Below are positions 1 to 11,242 of a DNA stretch of 64,000 bases, in pieces (the stretch's first letter is position 1; every line of letters begins with the position of its first letter). Both the position numbers and the translations under genes were made by a program. Location of the stretch: positions 505,061,750-505,125,749 of the forward strand of contig NC_056745.1 of NCBI RefSeq assembly GCF_019279795.1. Direction: 5' to 3'. Under the pieces are notes generated by a model. It ran no database searches, was not told the DNA's origin, and saw nothing but the letters and a program-made list of their open reading frames with translations. The stretch comes from Protopterus annectens. Its lineage: Eukaryota; Chordata; Ceratodontiformes; Protopteridae.

Positions 1-1316
1 ACCATGTGGCTGCTGCACAAATGGTATCTATAGGCAGCCGTGCCAGAAAGGCTGAAGATGTGGAAATTGCCCTGGTTGAGTGAGCCTTGACTTTATGATT
101 TAATGTCATTTACGAAGAGTTGAATGTGAAAGAAATACAATCTGACAACCATTTTGATAAAGTGGTTTTTACCACCAGAGTAACCTTCTTTGAATCTGAA
201 AAAGAAAACAAAAAGTTGATCCAACTTTCTGAAGTCCTTAGTCCTGTCTAAATAGAATCAAAGTTGCCTATGGATGTCAGTTTGTCTAACATGTGTTCCA
301 TTTTGTTTCAATATTTTGGAAAAACACAGGTAATTCTATAGTCTGGTTGAGATTTGTTTCAGAACAAACCTTGGGTAGTAATGAAGGATTTGTATCAGTG
401 TTACTCTATCATTATGAAAAATCAAGTAAGGGGCTTTGATGGACAAGGCATGTAGTTCCGAAATTCTTTGAGCGGAAGTAAGAAGTAATAGCTACTAGGA
501 AAATGGTCTTCCATGACAGGTATTTCAAATCACAGGATGATGCACGTTCAAAAGGGGGGGGGGGGGGGGGTAAAATGATCCATGAGATCACATAATTGAG
601 ATTCCATGGAGCAGATGGGATTCTAATAGGTGGTCTCGAGTGAATAGTACCCTTTAAGAAATGCTTTAGAAAGTCTGTGACATGATGGGAGTCTGCTGAT
701 CACCAATATGAAAATTAGAGATTGCTGCCAATTGAACTCTAAGGATTACTGCAGCTGCTCCTTCATGAAACAGTTTAGTCAGAAACTCTAGAATGGAAGA
801 AATCGAAGCCATGTATGGATCAACATTATTATTTGATGCCCATATGAAACATCTTTTCCACTTGCTATGGTATAGTTTCCTAGTAGAAGATTTATGAGAA
901 GAAATTAGGATGTTCTGTGCTGCAGGTGATAAATTGTGGAACCTGGCTATTCGTGGAACTGGAGCAGCTAAGCTGTAAATTTTAGGGTATGAATTGCAGG
1001 GTGAAGAAGTCCTGATGAATTTATCAGAAGATCTGGAACTGCGTCCAGAATCCATGGTTCTTCCAGTAGATGAAGCTGCAGAAAGGGGAACCAAATTTGA
1101 TGAGGCCAGTAAGGGGCTATTAAAATAATGGTCCTTCCCAGAGTGCTGTCTTTCTGTAAGAAATTGGGTATAAGAGGAAATGGGGGAAAGGCATAAAGAA
1201 GTCTCGAGGTCCAACTGTGTACAAGTGAATCCCTTGGGGCATCTCCCGAGTTGGGGATCAGGGCAAAGTAGTTGCTGTATTTGGTGTTGGTGGGGGTTGC
1301 AAAGAGGTCGCAGCAA
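1..1316 (-). pseudogene. DIRS tyrosine recombinase, copy A (broken, 3' end outside window)
   Basis: Tyrosine recombinases of DIRS elements integrate a circular DNA intermediate. A 216-codon open stretch (666-1,316) carries the N-terminal and core-binding part, including 'SSHKSSTRKLYHSKWKRC' and 'RVQLAAISNFHIG', both shared with copy B. Below 666 the same gene continues in shifted frames. Around 1-100 it matches the C-terminal block that holds the H-x-x-R box in copies B and D. A 17-base G run (554-570) lies inside the gene and breaks it. The upper part overlaps the methylase-like reading frame (968-1,465), as in the other copies. The gene is certainly defective as read. Confidence 0.75.
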
Positions 1317-2768
1317 GGCTGGCCCATCTGCTGAATATCCTTTACGTTACTACTTCTTTCAGGGACCACTCGTGAGGAGACAGTATTGCTCTGCTCAACT
1401 TGTCCGCCATCACGAGACCTCCTTGAAATGTGCATTGCTATCAGAAAGCGCTGCCACACTCTCAAGGCCTCTCAACATAAGGGGTATGATCTGGTTCCTC
1501 CCTGTTTATGTACCAGACCACTGACATGTTGTCCGTCTGTACTGCAATAGTCCCTAGAGGTAGAAAGTTTTGAAAGGACTGCAATGCACCGCTCTCATCT
1601 CTAGGACACTGATATGCAGATGAGCCTCGTGTCTCTCCCATGTGTCTTGGACTGTCCTTCCCTGAAAATGCCCCCCCACCCTATCAGGGAGGCGTCCGTG
1701 GTCACAGTGGCAACTGGGGTTAGAAGAACAAAGGGACGTCCTATTGTCACTTGAGGAGAGGTCAGCCACCAAAGAAGATCCCTCTTGCATGACTTAGTTG
1801 TTATAGTGTGGCGAGACCATGGAAGTTCCTGATAAGACCATTTTGTGAAAACCAACCATTGCAGTATCCGCATGTCCATTTGGCCTAATGGAATGTTAAT
1901 GATGGCTGCAGTCATGGTCCCTAGTAATTTGAGCACTGCTGAAACTGGGGGCTCTCTGTTTGGGGATGAGATCTAGAACTTGTTGTCGAAGGCTCACCAC
2001 TCTTTCCATTGGAAGCTTTATGGTCATGGAAACTGTATCGAGATCTGCTGCTATAAAGATGGTATGTCTGGATGGCTGTAAAGCAGATTTGTCCCAGTTT
2101 ACAGTAATCTCCAACTGACTGCAAAGATCTAAGGTTGTCTCCCTTGCGGATATGAATTGATGCTTGGTGGTGGCTGTGAGGAGCTAGTCTAAATATGGAA
2201 ACACATGGAATCCTAACCATCTCAGGCGAGCTGTGACTACTGCCATGCATTTGGAGAACACTCTGGGGGCTGTAGTGAGACCAAAGCTCGAAATTGAAAG
2301 TGACTGGCTCCCAGCCGAAAGCGCAGATGACCTCTGGATGGTCTGGCCATCTTTATATGGTAGTACGCATCCTGGAGATCTATTGAACACATCCAATCAT
2401 CTTTTCCTAGAAAAGGAAGTATAGATTGTAGCATGACCATCCAAAACTTTGTTTTCTTGACAGATTTGTTCAACCTGCTGAGATCCAAAATAGGTTTCCA
2501 GTCCCCTCTTTTCTTTGGAACTAAAAAGAACCTTGAGTAAGTTCCGGATTCTCTCTGATCTGCTGGGACTGGCTGGATGACTCTTTCTAGAAACCTTGTA
2601 ATCTCTATGGTTGCCTGTTCCCTGTGATTGGGTAGAACATCTGGGATTTTTTTCACAGGGGGCAGAGGGGTAGTAAAGGGAATGGTGTATCCTCTGGATA
2701 TTATGCTTTGTACCAAACAATCTTTTGTGATTTTTAGCCAGGTGTCTGGGTACAAAGATAAGCATCAC
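968..2768 (-). pseudogene. DIRS pol, copy A: RT, RNase H and methylase-like domains (broken)
   Basis: The reverse-transcriptase part (2,237-2,755) shows 'KPILDLSRLNKSVKKTKF' and 'MCSIDLQDAYYHIKM', the DIRS fingers and motif A. The frame shifts in the motif that follows; the 'VFPYLD' active-site start is visible at 2,184-2,396 in another frame. RNase H follows at about 1,600-1,936 ('VTTDASLIGWGG' with its first acidic residue). The methylase-like part (968-1,465) has 'CCDLFATP' and 'LYAFPPFPLIP'. At least three frame changes separate these pieces, so no intact polyprotein exists. The gene copies RNA into DNA in the family; here it is a fossil. Confidence 0.8.
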
Positions 2769-4990
2769 CCGACTGCCTCCAGAGACGGACAGCCGGGCCT
2801 CCTTTCAGGAGTGCTGGTAGGGCTTGCCAAAGAACTGTTCTCTGTCACCCTGATTTTGTGGGCCCCCTCTGCCGCGTGGATGGCATCTCCCATTATTGCC
2901 CTCTCCTCTGCCTCTAGAGGGGGTTTCACCACATGTGTCAAAGAAAGCTCCTTGGGCTTTGCGAAACCACATTTTTCCACTCTTCCGAGCTTTAGGATAA
3001 GGTCTGGCAGGGGTGGAAAAACGGTCTCCTATGGCAGAGTCTTTCCATCATGCTCACAGCTGGTAAGAGTTTCCTTCACTTTCGGTCCAAAAAGTGATGA
3101 ACTATTAAAGGGGTTGTTTACAAAGGATGACTTGTAGGGCTCCACAAAGGAACATAAGTGCATTCAGGAGTGTCTCCTAAGAGCAAACCCTGTACCCGCT
3201 GCCCTACTCATTCCATCAGCTGCATATGAAATCAGACACATGTAAAAGTTTATAAGGGAATTTAGGGTAGCAACCTGGATTTACCTTATCTGAGACCCCT
3301 GCAGCTACCGCACCCTGTAGAGTATCTCCTAACTCCTTAAGGAAATCTTTGTACAGTCTGGTAAAATGTGTGAGATAGTTCAGGGATTAAAGAGTAAAGG
3401 CTGCTGAACTAAACATGCGCTTTCTGTATCTGTCCATGAGCCTAGAATCTCTATTAGGAGGATGAACAGCTGCGGAGGTCACCGATAACTCCTTTTTGGT
3501 GGCCACCGCCACCACCATAGCATCAATGGGTACTCCTTTGGTACGGAAAGCCTTGTCCCGAGGTGACTTATAAATTTATTCGGCCTCCGAGGGACTGGTT
3601 CTATGGTATCCGGGGACTGCCACGCCTTTCGAGAGAGAAGGTCCATCAACTCATCAAAGGGCGAAGTCACCCAACAGTTGGAGGGTTGAGACCTGAAAGT
3701 CTTCAGGAGTACTGACTCATCATTAGTAGGGTTAAAGGGATTCCAGCCACCCCTCTGGTTTAGGATTTCTAAGATATCACCAAAAGAGATATCTTCAGAG
3801 AGGGACCATGCGGACCCTTCTGACTCATCTAAGTCAGTAGCTGACGTGATGGATTCCTATGAGGAATACAGATGCTTCCTTTTGCAAATTCTTTTCCTGG
3901 GAACCTCCTCAGAGAGCTTCTGGGGAGGTCCTGGAAGAAAAGGGTTCACCCGATGGGGGGACCTGAGACTCCGGGTCTCTACGCTTTTGAGGGATCAGTG
4001 AAGCAGAGACAGACACAGAAACTTTAGGGGAGGAGATTGTTGGTACTGATGACATGGGTGCCCAAGGGGACAACACTCTCCTCATAGCATCAAAAGCCAC
4101 ACTGCTCTGGTCCGAAGAGACACCTGGATCTGTAGAAACAGGCAGTCTCCACTACGCCAAAACTGTGGGCTCCGAGCCCGAGGTAGGTGCTGAGCTCACC
4201 CGAGTAAAAGCCCAGAGAGGCAGAGTCGGCACCGAACAATCGGTATGACTATCCTCTCCAGACTCGACTGAGGTAGGTACTAATGAAGTCAGATTAGTTA
4301 GAACCAAAAGCCCAATGGATGTCAGCTCCGGCGGTTCCACAATCATCGGTTCCGAATACTCCAGCTCCGAAACTCCGGGTCGAATCAGAGGAACTGAAGA
4401 AACAGGTCGAGTCTGAGTCAGTTCCAAAGCCTTAAGGGTCAAACACGACAGCATTTTTGCTAGTGCCTGTGACTGCAGAAGTCTGTACCACTTGATCCAC
4501 ATCCTTATCTGATGGTCTTGAGGACTGGGAAGCAATAGAAGAGGTCTCTGACTGCAGGATTGGAGATTTTAAAGTGGAAGATACCGGCTCCAATGGTGGG
4601 GACCGGCTCCTACTGACAACAACTATCTCCGGCTCCTTGGGCTTAGAAACTGAGGTGGCAGTCTTACTAGATTTTTAGATGTAGAAGTCCATGAGCACTT
4701 TTTCAGCTCAGACTCTGATGACAAGCTTGTAGATAAGGTTTTGGAAGACTTAGTGGACTTGTCCTTTTCTAAGGCTTCTTGAAAGGAAAATTTCAAGAGA
4801 CCTCTTGCCATTAGTTTACTTTTGCGTTCATGATGAACGCGAGAGCTAAAAAAGTGACAGATAGCACAATTTTCCTGAAGGTGAAGCTCACCTAAACAAT
4901 AAACTCAATTTGTGTGCCCATCGGTGACAGACATCTTCTTTCCGCATTTCGGACATTTCTTAAAACCAAATTTAGCTATTTCAGACATCA
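2765..4990 (-). pseudogene. DIRS gag, copy A (broken)
   Basis: The predicted start codon is near 4,988. The first residues read 'MSEIAKFGFKKCPKCGKK' and continue with a Cys/His cluster (C-x2-C, then D-G-H, C-L-G, H, C-x2-C-H) matching copies B and D. A TGA stop falls inside this cluster where B has Ser-Cys. Downstream pieces in several frames keep the Ser/Pro-rich middle (4,152-4,535), the 'FDELMDLLSRKAWQSPD' block (about 3,479-3,670), and the C-terminal basic region, which overlaps the pol N-terminus near 2,765-3,100. Gag packages the element RNA in this family. Many frameshifts make this copy non-functional. Confidence 0.7.
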
Positions 4991-5084
4991 CTCTTGTCAA
5001 TAGTAAAATACCCAAAGAATAAAACTTTAGCTCTATAAACAAATACAAATCTATAACACACAGTTTATAAAAAGAACAGTAATA

Positions 5085-5275
5085 AGAAGTTATGTCTTAC
5101 CATAACGTTCCATGTTAGTTGTCTTCTACTCGCCTTCTTTCTTGCTGGATGGGTTCGGAGCCGATCCTCGGCTACGACTCTGCCTATATTATAGCTCGAG
5201 AGCTATTTTTACCAGCTCGAGGCAGCCCTATATCCCACAATACCATGCGCTAACTCCCCAGATCTCGTTTGGAAG
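5085..5275. repeat. Left inverted terminal repeat of DIRS copy B
   Basis: About 145 bp of the inner part (5,130-5,275) is the near-exact reverse complement of 11,085-11,230, including the blocks 'gctggatgggttcggagcc', 'ctcgagagctatttttacc' and 'ccccagatctcgtttg'. The outer 44 bp ('aagaagttatgtcttacc' onward) is unique to this end and is copied in reverse in the ICR. The stretch from 5,276 to 5,458 is a non-coding spacer with a short AAT microsatellite (about 5,300-5,330). Confidence 0.88.
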
Positions 5276-5458
5276 CTAAGACATAGTATCAAAAGTAATA
5301 TTATAATAATAATAATAATATTATAATCCTCTTTTACAAGTACAGATTACCTGCTAGTAACACTAAGGATACCAGGAAAGACGCAACATATTGTATCTCC
5401 AGAAATGGAAGGACTCAGAACCTCGAGTCTATCCAGGCTAGGGGGCAGGAGGGAGGGA

Positions 5459-5575
5459 TGCAAGAAAGAAGGTGAGAAGAAGACAACTAACATGGAACGT
5501 TATGGTAAGACATAACTTCCTAATGTAAAGTTGTCATTCTCACCTTCATTCCTGTTGGATGGGACAGCGTCTCTA
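5459..5575. repeat. Internal complementary region (ICR) of DIRS copy B
   Basis: The first half (5,459-5,519) is the reverse complement of the left outer terminus. The second half (5,520-5,575) is the reverse complement of the right terminus ('aatgtaaagttgtcattctc' against 'gaatgacaacttaacatt'). Read on the minus strand it is the right end joined head-on to the left end. In the DIRS-1 model this block templates completion of the ends during circle formation. Confidence 0.88.
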
Positions 5576-5595
5576 GCATCTTAGTCCTGGGTGGC

Positions 5596-7047
5596 TCAAT
5601 GGAACAGACTCCTGAGTACAGTGGAACCAAAATCAGCTCTATTTCTGGAGGCTAGATCAAGCTTATAATGGGCAATAAAGGTATGTTTGGACACCCATGT
5701 AGCTGCTGCACAAATGGCATCTAGATGTAACCTTGCTTGAAAAGCCGTTGAAGTTGATAGTGCCCTGGTTGAATGAGCTTTAGGCCTAGAGGGTAGTTGC
5801 CTGTGTCTCAACTCATAGATCAGGGTAATAATAGATGTCAGCCATCTGGAAAGAGTAACTTTCGATACTGGAAGCCCTTTCTTGCCTGCAGCATAAGAGA
5901 GGAAGAGCTGGTCTAATTTTCTGAATTATTTTGTCCTGTCAAGGTAATACCGTAATTGGCGATGAACATCTAATGAATGTAATTTTTGTTCAGCCCTGTT
6001 GGTATAGTCTGGGAAAAATACGGGCAAATCAATGGAGTGGTTTAGATTTGCTTCTGATAACACTTTTGGTAGAAAGGAAGGGTTTGTTCTGAGAGTCACC
6101 CTATCTTTATGAAAAACTAAATAGGGAGGACAGACAGACAAGGCTTGAAGTTCCAATACCCTTCTGGCAGATGTTATAGCTACTAAAAACAGCGTTTTCC
6201 AAAAAAGAAGTTTGAGGGAGCAAGAAGCTGCCGGTTCAAAAGGGGGTAGAATTAGTGAAGTTAGAACTAAATTCAAATCCCATTGTGAGGGTGGATCTTT
6301 AACTGGAGGTCTGAGCAACAAAATGCCCTTGAGAAAGGCTTTACAGAGTTTGTGGGACATAATATTTGCTTCTGAGAGTCCAACATGAAAATTAGCAATA
6401 GCCGCTAACTGTACCCTGATAGTGGCCGATGATGACCCCGAATGAAAAAGCTCCGCCAGGAAGTCTAGAACCTCATGAAGGGGTGCATGGAAAGGATCTA
6501 AGGATCTAGTTTGTGCCCAGTGTGAAAAACGCTTCCATTTACTCGCATAAGTCTTCCTAGTATTGGACTTATGGGAAGCCAGAATGATCTCACGAACAGG
6601 AGGAGAAATAAAGGGAAGCCTGGCTATGGCTGGAAGTGGAGCAACCAAGCTGTGACTTTGATCGAATGTAGAGACTGATGCAGCTTGCCCGTGAGGTGGG
6701 TCAACAGATCCGGAAGGGGTTCCAGATGCCAAGGCTGTTCCAGTAGGTATTTGTGCAAGAACGGGAACCAAACTTGTCGAGGCCAAAACGGGGCAATGAG
6801 GATCATTTTGGATCTCAATGCGGTTGCTTTCTGAATTAGTTGCGGAATCAGTGGAAAAGGAGGAAAGGCATAAAGCAGACCCCGGGGCCAAATGTGAACA
6901 AGAGCGTCTCTGAGGGGCTGGCCTGGTAGAGGGAAAAGTGTGAAGAAGTCGAGGCACTTGCTGTTTTGCGGAGTTGTGAAAAGGTCGCAGCAAGGCTGGC
7001 CCCACTTCCGAAAAATTCCGTCTACTACCGCTTGATTTAGAAACCAC
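5596..7047 (-). pseudogene. DIRS tyrosine recombinase, copy B (one premature stop)
   Basis: The main open part (373 codons, 5,926-7,047) includes an N-terminal stretch that overlaps the methylase-like frame. It is followed by a core-binding domain ('SNTRKTYASKWKRF', 'RVQLAAIANFHVGL') and the first catalytic box 'ITSARRVLELQAL', whose Arg is expected to be catalytic. A TAA stop after 'YYLDRTK' (near 5,926) replaces the codon that copy D reads as Pro. The remaining C-terminal part (5,596-5,811) holds the 'AHSTRAL' box (H-x-x-R) and 'TFIAHYKLD' with the probable nucleophilic Tyr. Apart from the stop and the shift beside it, all boxes are present. In the family this enzyme integrates circular DNA without target duplication. 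Confidence 0.85.
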
Positions 7048-8771
7048 TCGTGAGGCATGAGGATAGTTCTGCTCAATCTGTCTGCTATGACGTTGGACCG
7101 GGGATGTGCGTTGCTATCAGAAACCGTTGAGATGAAATTGCCCATTGCCAAAGTCTGAGTGCTTCTCGACAGAGAGGGTAGGACTTTGTTCCGCCCTGCT
7201 TGTTTATGTACCACACCACAGACATATTGTCCGTTTGAATTGCTACAGTCCCCATGGGAAGAGAGCTTTGAAGGGCCTGCAACGTCAAAAGCACCACCCT
7301 CATCTCCAGGACATTTATGTGCAGGTGGCATTCTGACTGTTGCCAAGTGCCCTGGACGGTCCTGCCCTGATAATGCCCTCCCCACCCGATCAGGGAGGCA
7401 TCCATTGTGACAGTGGCAACTGGAGGGGGGAGAACAAAAGGTCTGCCCTGAAAAAGCTGAGGGGACACCATCCACCAGGAGAGATGTTTCTTGCAAGATG
7501 GTGTTATCAAAATGTTGTGGGTCATTGGTAGCTGCTGAAAGGACCACTGAGAAAACAGCATCCACTGAAGGAGTCTCATGTGGAAGCGAGCTAATGGAAG
7601 TAGAAGAATCGCCGCCGCCATGAGGCCCAACACTTTCAGTACTAGCTTGACTTGGACTCTGCTGGTCTGAAACAGGAACTGAACATTCCGCCTTATGTCT
7701 GTCACTCTCTGAGGTGGTAATGTTGCAGACATTTCTGTGGTGTTTAATACAGCGCCTATAAAGTTTATACATTGACAAGGCGATAAGGAGGACTTTGCAA
7801 AATTTATAGAAATACCCAAGTTGTTGCAAAGATGGATAGTATAATCCCTGGCCATTATGAGATCCTGTTTGGTGGTAGCGGAAATGAGCCAGTCGTCTAA
7901 GTATGGAAATACCTGGAATCCTTTTTGTCTCAGGTGAGCCGTGACCACTGCCAAACATTTGGTGAACACCCGGGGGGCTGTGGTGAGACCAAAGGGCAGG
8001 GCTCTGAATTGAAAATGACTGACTCCCAGCCGGAAGCGGAGAAACCTCCTGGAGCGCCTGTGTATTTTTATGTGGTAGTACGCGTCTTGGAGGTCTAACG
8101 AACACATCCAGTTGTGTCTGCCCAAAAAGGGTAGAATGGACTGCAGTGTTACCATCCGAAATTTTGTCTTTAACACATAATTGTTTAACCTGCTGAAGTC
8201 CAAAATGGGTCTCCAATCTCCTGTCTTTTTTGGTACCAAAAATAATCTGGAGTAGATTCCGGATCCTAGCTGATCTTCTGGGACTGCCTGGATGACTCTC
8301 TTGTTTAACAGCTTTTTTATTTCTAGCTGAGCCTGACCCCTCTGCGCAGGTGGTACGTCTGGGTAGGGGTTTTGGCGGTTGTACCGGAGGGGAAGTGAGA
8401 GGAATTTTGTAACCCTTGGATATGATCTTCTGTACCCATGTGTCTTGAGTGATAGATTGCCAGGCTTCCGGGTACAGAGATAATCTTCCCCCGACTGCCT
8501 CCGAAGGCGGACAGTCGGGCAGCTTCTCAGGGATGCTGAAAGGGTTGGTCAGGGAAAGATTCCCTGGAACCCTGGTTTTGTGGACCCCCTCTGCCCCTGG
8601 GGCGGCGTCTGTTATTATGCCCCCCTCTGCCTCTAGGGGGAAATTCACCACGTGGGGCAGGCGCGGCTCCCTGTGGTTTGCGGAACCCCATCTTTCCACC
8701 CCTCTGTCCCTTAGGATAAGGTCTAGAAGGCGTGGAAAAACGGACTCCCACGGCAGAGAGAGTCTTACCAT
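6624..8771 (-). pseudogene. DIRS pol, copy B: RT, RNase H and methylase-like domains (two frameshifts)
   Basis: The N-terminal stretch (8,771 to about 8,362) overlaps the end of gag in another frame. A one-base shift near 8,360 moves the reading to the RT frame, which stays open to about 7,090. RT motifs are 'FLVPKKTGDWRPILDFS', 'WMCSLDLQDAYYHIKI' (motif A), 'LPFGLTTAPRVFTKC' (motif B) and 'FPYLDDWLIS' (active-site Asp pair). RNase H follows with 'VTMDASLIGWGG', the Glu in 'LEM' and 'AIQTDNMSVVWYINK'. A second shift near 7,095 leads to the methylase-like domain ('ADRLSR', 'CCDLFTTPQNSK', 'LYAFPPFPLIP', 'LIAPFWPRQVWFPFL'). All catalytic motifs of RT and RNase H are retained. Confidence 0.87.
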
Positions 8772-10752
8772 CTTGCTCGCATCTGGTGAGGGTATTCTTC
8801 ACCTGAGGCCCGAACAATTCCGAACCATCAAAGGGGGTGTTGGTGAAGGATGCCTTGAAGGGGTCGGCAAAATTAGAGAGTCGCATCCAAGCATGGCGTC
8901 TCAACGCAACGCCTGTGCCAGCTGCCCTACTCGCTCCATCGGCTGCATAAGAGATTAGCCGCATGGAGGAGTTAACAATGGAGTTCAGGGTAGCCAGCTG
9001 AGAGTTTATTTTGTCCTTAAACCCTGCAGCAGAAGGATCCTGTACCGTTTCACCCAGCTCTGTGAGTAAGTCTCTTTGAAGGCGGGTGAAATGACATAAA
9101 TAGTTCAGCGAATGCATAGAAAATGTCGCTGAAGCAAATGTCCGCTTGCCGTACCTGTCCATGGTCCTAGACTCTGTTAGGAGGATGAACAGGTACAGAA
9201 GGATCAGCTAATTCCTTCTTAGTGGCTGCTGCTACCACCATAGCATCAACTGAAACACCTTTGGTGAGAAAGGATTTGTCATCTGGTGCAGAAATAAATT
9301 TAGAAGGCGTCCTAGGGGTAGGTTCCATTGAATCAGGAGCTGCCCACGCCTTTCTAGCCACTACCTCCATTAGTGGGTCGAAAGAGGGAGACACCCAGGA
9401 GGTGGAAGGGCGAGATCCAAAAGCGTCAAGGTAAACCGACTCGTCCTCAGAAGGTTTGAGAGTGGACCAATTTTCCCTCTGCCTTAGGATCTCCAGGATG
9501 TCTGAAAAGGAGACATCCTCAGAGGGGGATCTGGGGGACCCTCTGACTCATCCAAGTCGGTGTCCGACGTGACAGACTCGGGGGAGTCTATGTGCTTCCT
9601 CTTGCACTTTCTTTTCCTAGGGGTTTCCCCTGAAACGTCAGGGGAACCCTCGGAAGAGGAGGAGATACCCAAAGTGGGTACCTTACGTTTTGGATCTCTG
9701 CTGTCGGGTATAGGAGGGTGGCCAGAGACCGTAACAGGCACTACAGAGGGAGGAGCCGCAGAACTTAACCTTGGAGTGGACACTGGGTCCAGCACACTCC
9801 TCATCACCTCAAAGGCTCCCCCATCAGACACCAAAGGTAGCTCCAGCTCCGAAGAGGCCGGAACCGCCCTCGGAGCCGACAGAGAAGGCTCAGAGAATGA
9901 TGCCGGGGCCGAACTAACCAGAGCCGAAGCTCCGAGAGGGAGAGCGGGGTCGGACAAGGGTCCGATGCCACTCGCCCCCTCGGAGCAGACAGTGGAGTTT
10001 TGGCGCCCGGACCTCTCCATGGACAGAACTAATAATGAGGTCAGAGCCAACGACACCGGAGCCGAAGGAGGAGGTATCAGCTCCGACGTGGTCAAGGTCA
10101 CGGATCTGACGAACTCCGGCTCCGAACTCGAGAGATGAGTCGGAGGAGGAATAGATAACTGTATCGAAGGAGCCACAGTCTGGTGAGATGGGCTCTGAAG
10201 CATTTGGGCCAGCGCCTGAGACTTTATGGGTCTACTGACCACCCTCTCGATGTCGTGATTGGAGAGCCTGGAAGACCTCGATGAATGAGTCCTATGACTC
10301 CGCTCCGATAGAAGGGGGGACCTCGGAGCCGATCTGACGGACTCTAAAGAAGGGGACCTAGAGCGCTTGTGCGCTAGGGTCGGCTCCGATGATGGTTTTG
10401 AAGTGGAACCCACTTTGCTCGCCTTGGAGCCAGCCGGAACCGAGGTCTGAGCCGTCTCGACAACACCAGCCCTCGGCTCAGAAGCTGGAGCCGAGGGTTT
10501 GGCGGTTTTTGATGACTTCCCCGAGCTGGACTTGGATGGGGAGTCATCAGGCTTTGACAAGCCCCTTAGAATAAGCTTGTTTCGCCTTTCCTGCAGGACT
10601 CTTGAACTAAATCCGTGACAAACGGAACAAGAGTCCTGCAGGTGTAAAGGCCCCAAGCAATAGACACAAGAAGTGTGACCGTCTGTCAGGGACATTTTCT
10701 GACAGCACGAGCCACACTTCTTGAATCCCGAGACCTTAACGTCTTTGGACAT
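8527..10752 (-). pseudogene. DIRS gag, copy B (two frameshifts)
   Basis: I chose the start at about 10,752, where the protein begins 'MSKDVKVSGFKKC' as in copy D; the frame is open a few codons further upstream. Residues 10-60 form a Cys/His cluster (C-x2-C-C, D-G-H-x2-C-x2-C-L-G, H-L-x3-C-x2-C-H) suggesting zinc binding. A Ser/Pro-rich, charged middle follows. The first frame ends at 9,484 because of a shift near 9,530, and a second shift lies near 9,170. The last part (8,527-9,162) carries 'RHAWMRLSNFADPFKASF' and 'NTPFDGSELFGPQV', then an Arg/Gly-rich basic tail probably contacting RNA. It overlaps the pol N-terminus by about 240 bp. Confidence 0.82.
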
Positions 10753-10834
10753 AGTCCTAAGACAGTCACACAATCAGCACACACACTCACTCACTTACAC
10801 ACAAGGGGGAGATGAGGGGACTGATTAAAAGAAC

Positions 10835-10835
<1 letters not shown>

Positions 10836-10865
<30 letters not shown>
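10836..10865. repeat. (CA)n microsatellite in copy B leader
   Basis: About 15 CA units lie in the leader between the gag start (about 10,752) and the right terminal repeat. No coding sense is seen in the leader 10,753-11,084. Confidence 0.95.
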
Positions 10866-10868
<3 letters not shown>

Positions 10869-11084
10869 AGTAAAAGGAAAAAACTAAGGCCAGAAGGCCT
10901 GATTATAAAAGTTAACTACAGGGGTGGGTAGGGCTTACGAAACAAACTCTATAAAGTAAAAAATCGATGGGGAACAAAAGTAGGGAATATAGCCTAATAA
11001 CTATCTCAAAAAATTAGAAATTCGTTGAAAAAAATCCTTTATTGACCTGAGCCGGTGAAAAAGCAACCTCGCAGCGAAGCGACA

Positions 11085-11239
11085 AACGAGATCTGGGGAG
11101 TTAGCGCATGGTATTGTGGGATACAGGGCTGTCTTGAGCTGGTAAAAATAGCTCTCGAGCTATAATATAGGCCGAGTCGGAGCAGAGGATTGGCTCCGAA
11201 CCCATCCAGCAAGAATGAAGGCGAGAATGACAACTTAAC

Positions 11240-11242
<3 letters not shown>
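11085..11242. repeat. Right inverted terminal repeat of DIRS copy B
   Basis: It is the reverse complement of 5,130-5,275 over about 145 bp and ends 'gacaacttaacatt', the terminus predicted by the ICR. In element orientation this is the 5' end, so the promoter probably lies here; no specific promoter motif was proven. Confidence 0.88.

Larger units (their letters stand above)
1..5084 (-). mobile_element. DIRS retrotransposon copy A, larger part (cut by window start, interrupted by copy B)
   Basis: On the minus strand, from high to low coordinate, it carries gag, reverse transcriptase, RNase H, methylase-like and tyrosine-recombinase remnants. The order and translated motifs match copies B and D, but decay is greater. 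The recombinase end runs off the window at base 1: the first 100 bases align with 5,690-5,790 of copy B. The upper end stops abruptly at about 5,084, where the left terminus of copy B begins. The missing leader and right terminal repeat of A lie beyond B at 11,289-11,876, so B sits inside A. Confidence 0.85.
5085..11242 (-). mobile_element. DIRS retrotransposon copy B, complete with both terminal repeats, nested in copy A
   Basis: About 6,158 bp, bounded by inverted terminal repeats and carrying gag, pol (RT, RNase H, methylase-like) and a tyrosine recombinase, all on the minus strand. The left end begins 'aagaagttatgtcttacc' and the right end finishes 'gacaacttaacatt'. Both are confirmed by the internal complementary region at 5,459-5,575, which reads as the complement of these ends joined together. 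Length agrees with copy D once D's 870-bp insertion is removed (about 6,174 bp). DIRS elements make no target duplication, and none was seen. Several frameshifts and one stop make it defective, but it is the best-preserved copy here. Confidence 0.9.
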
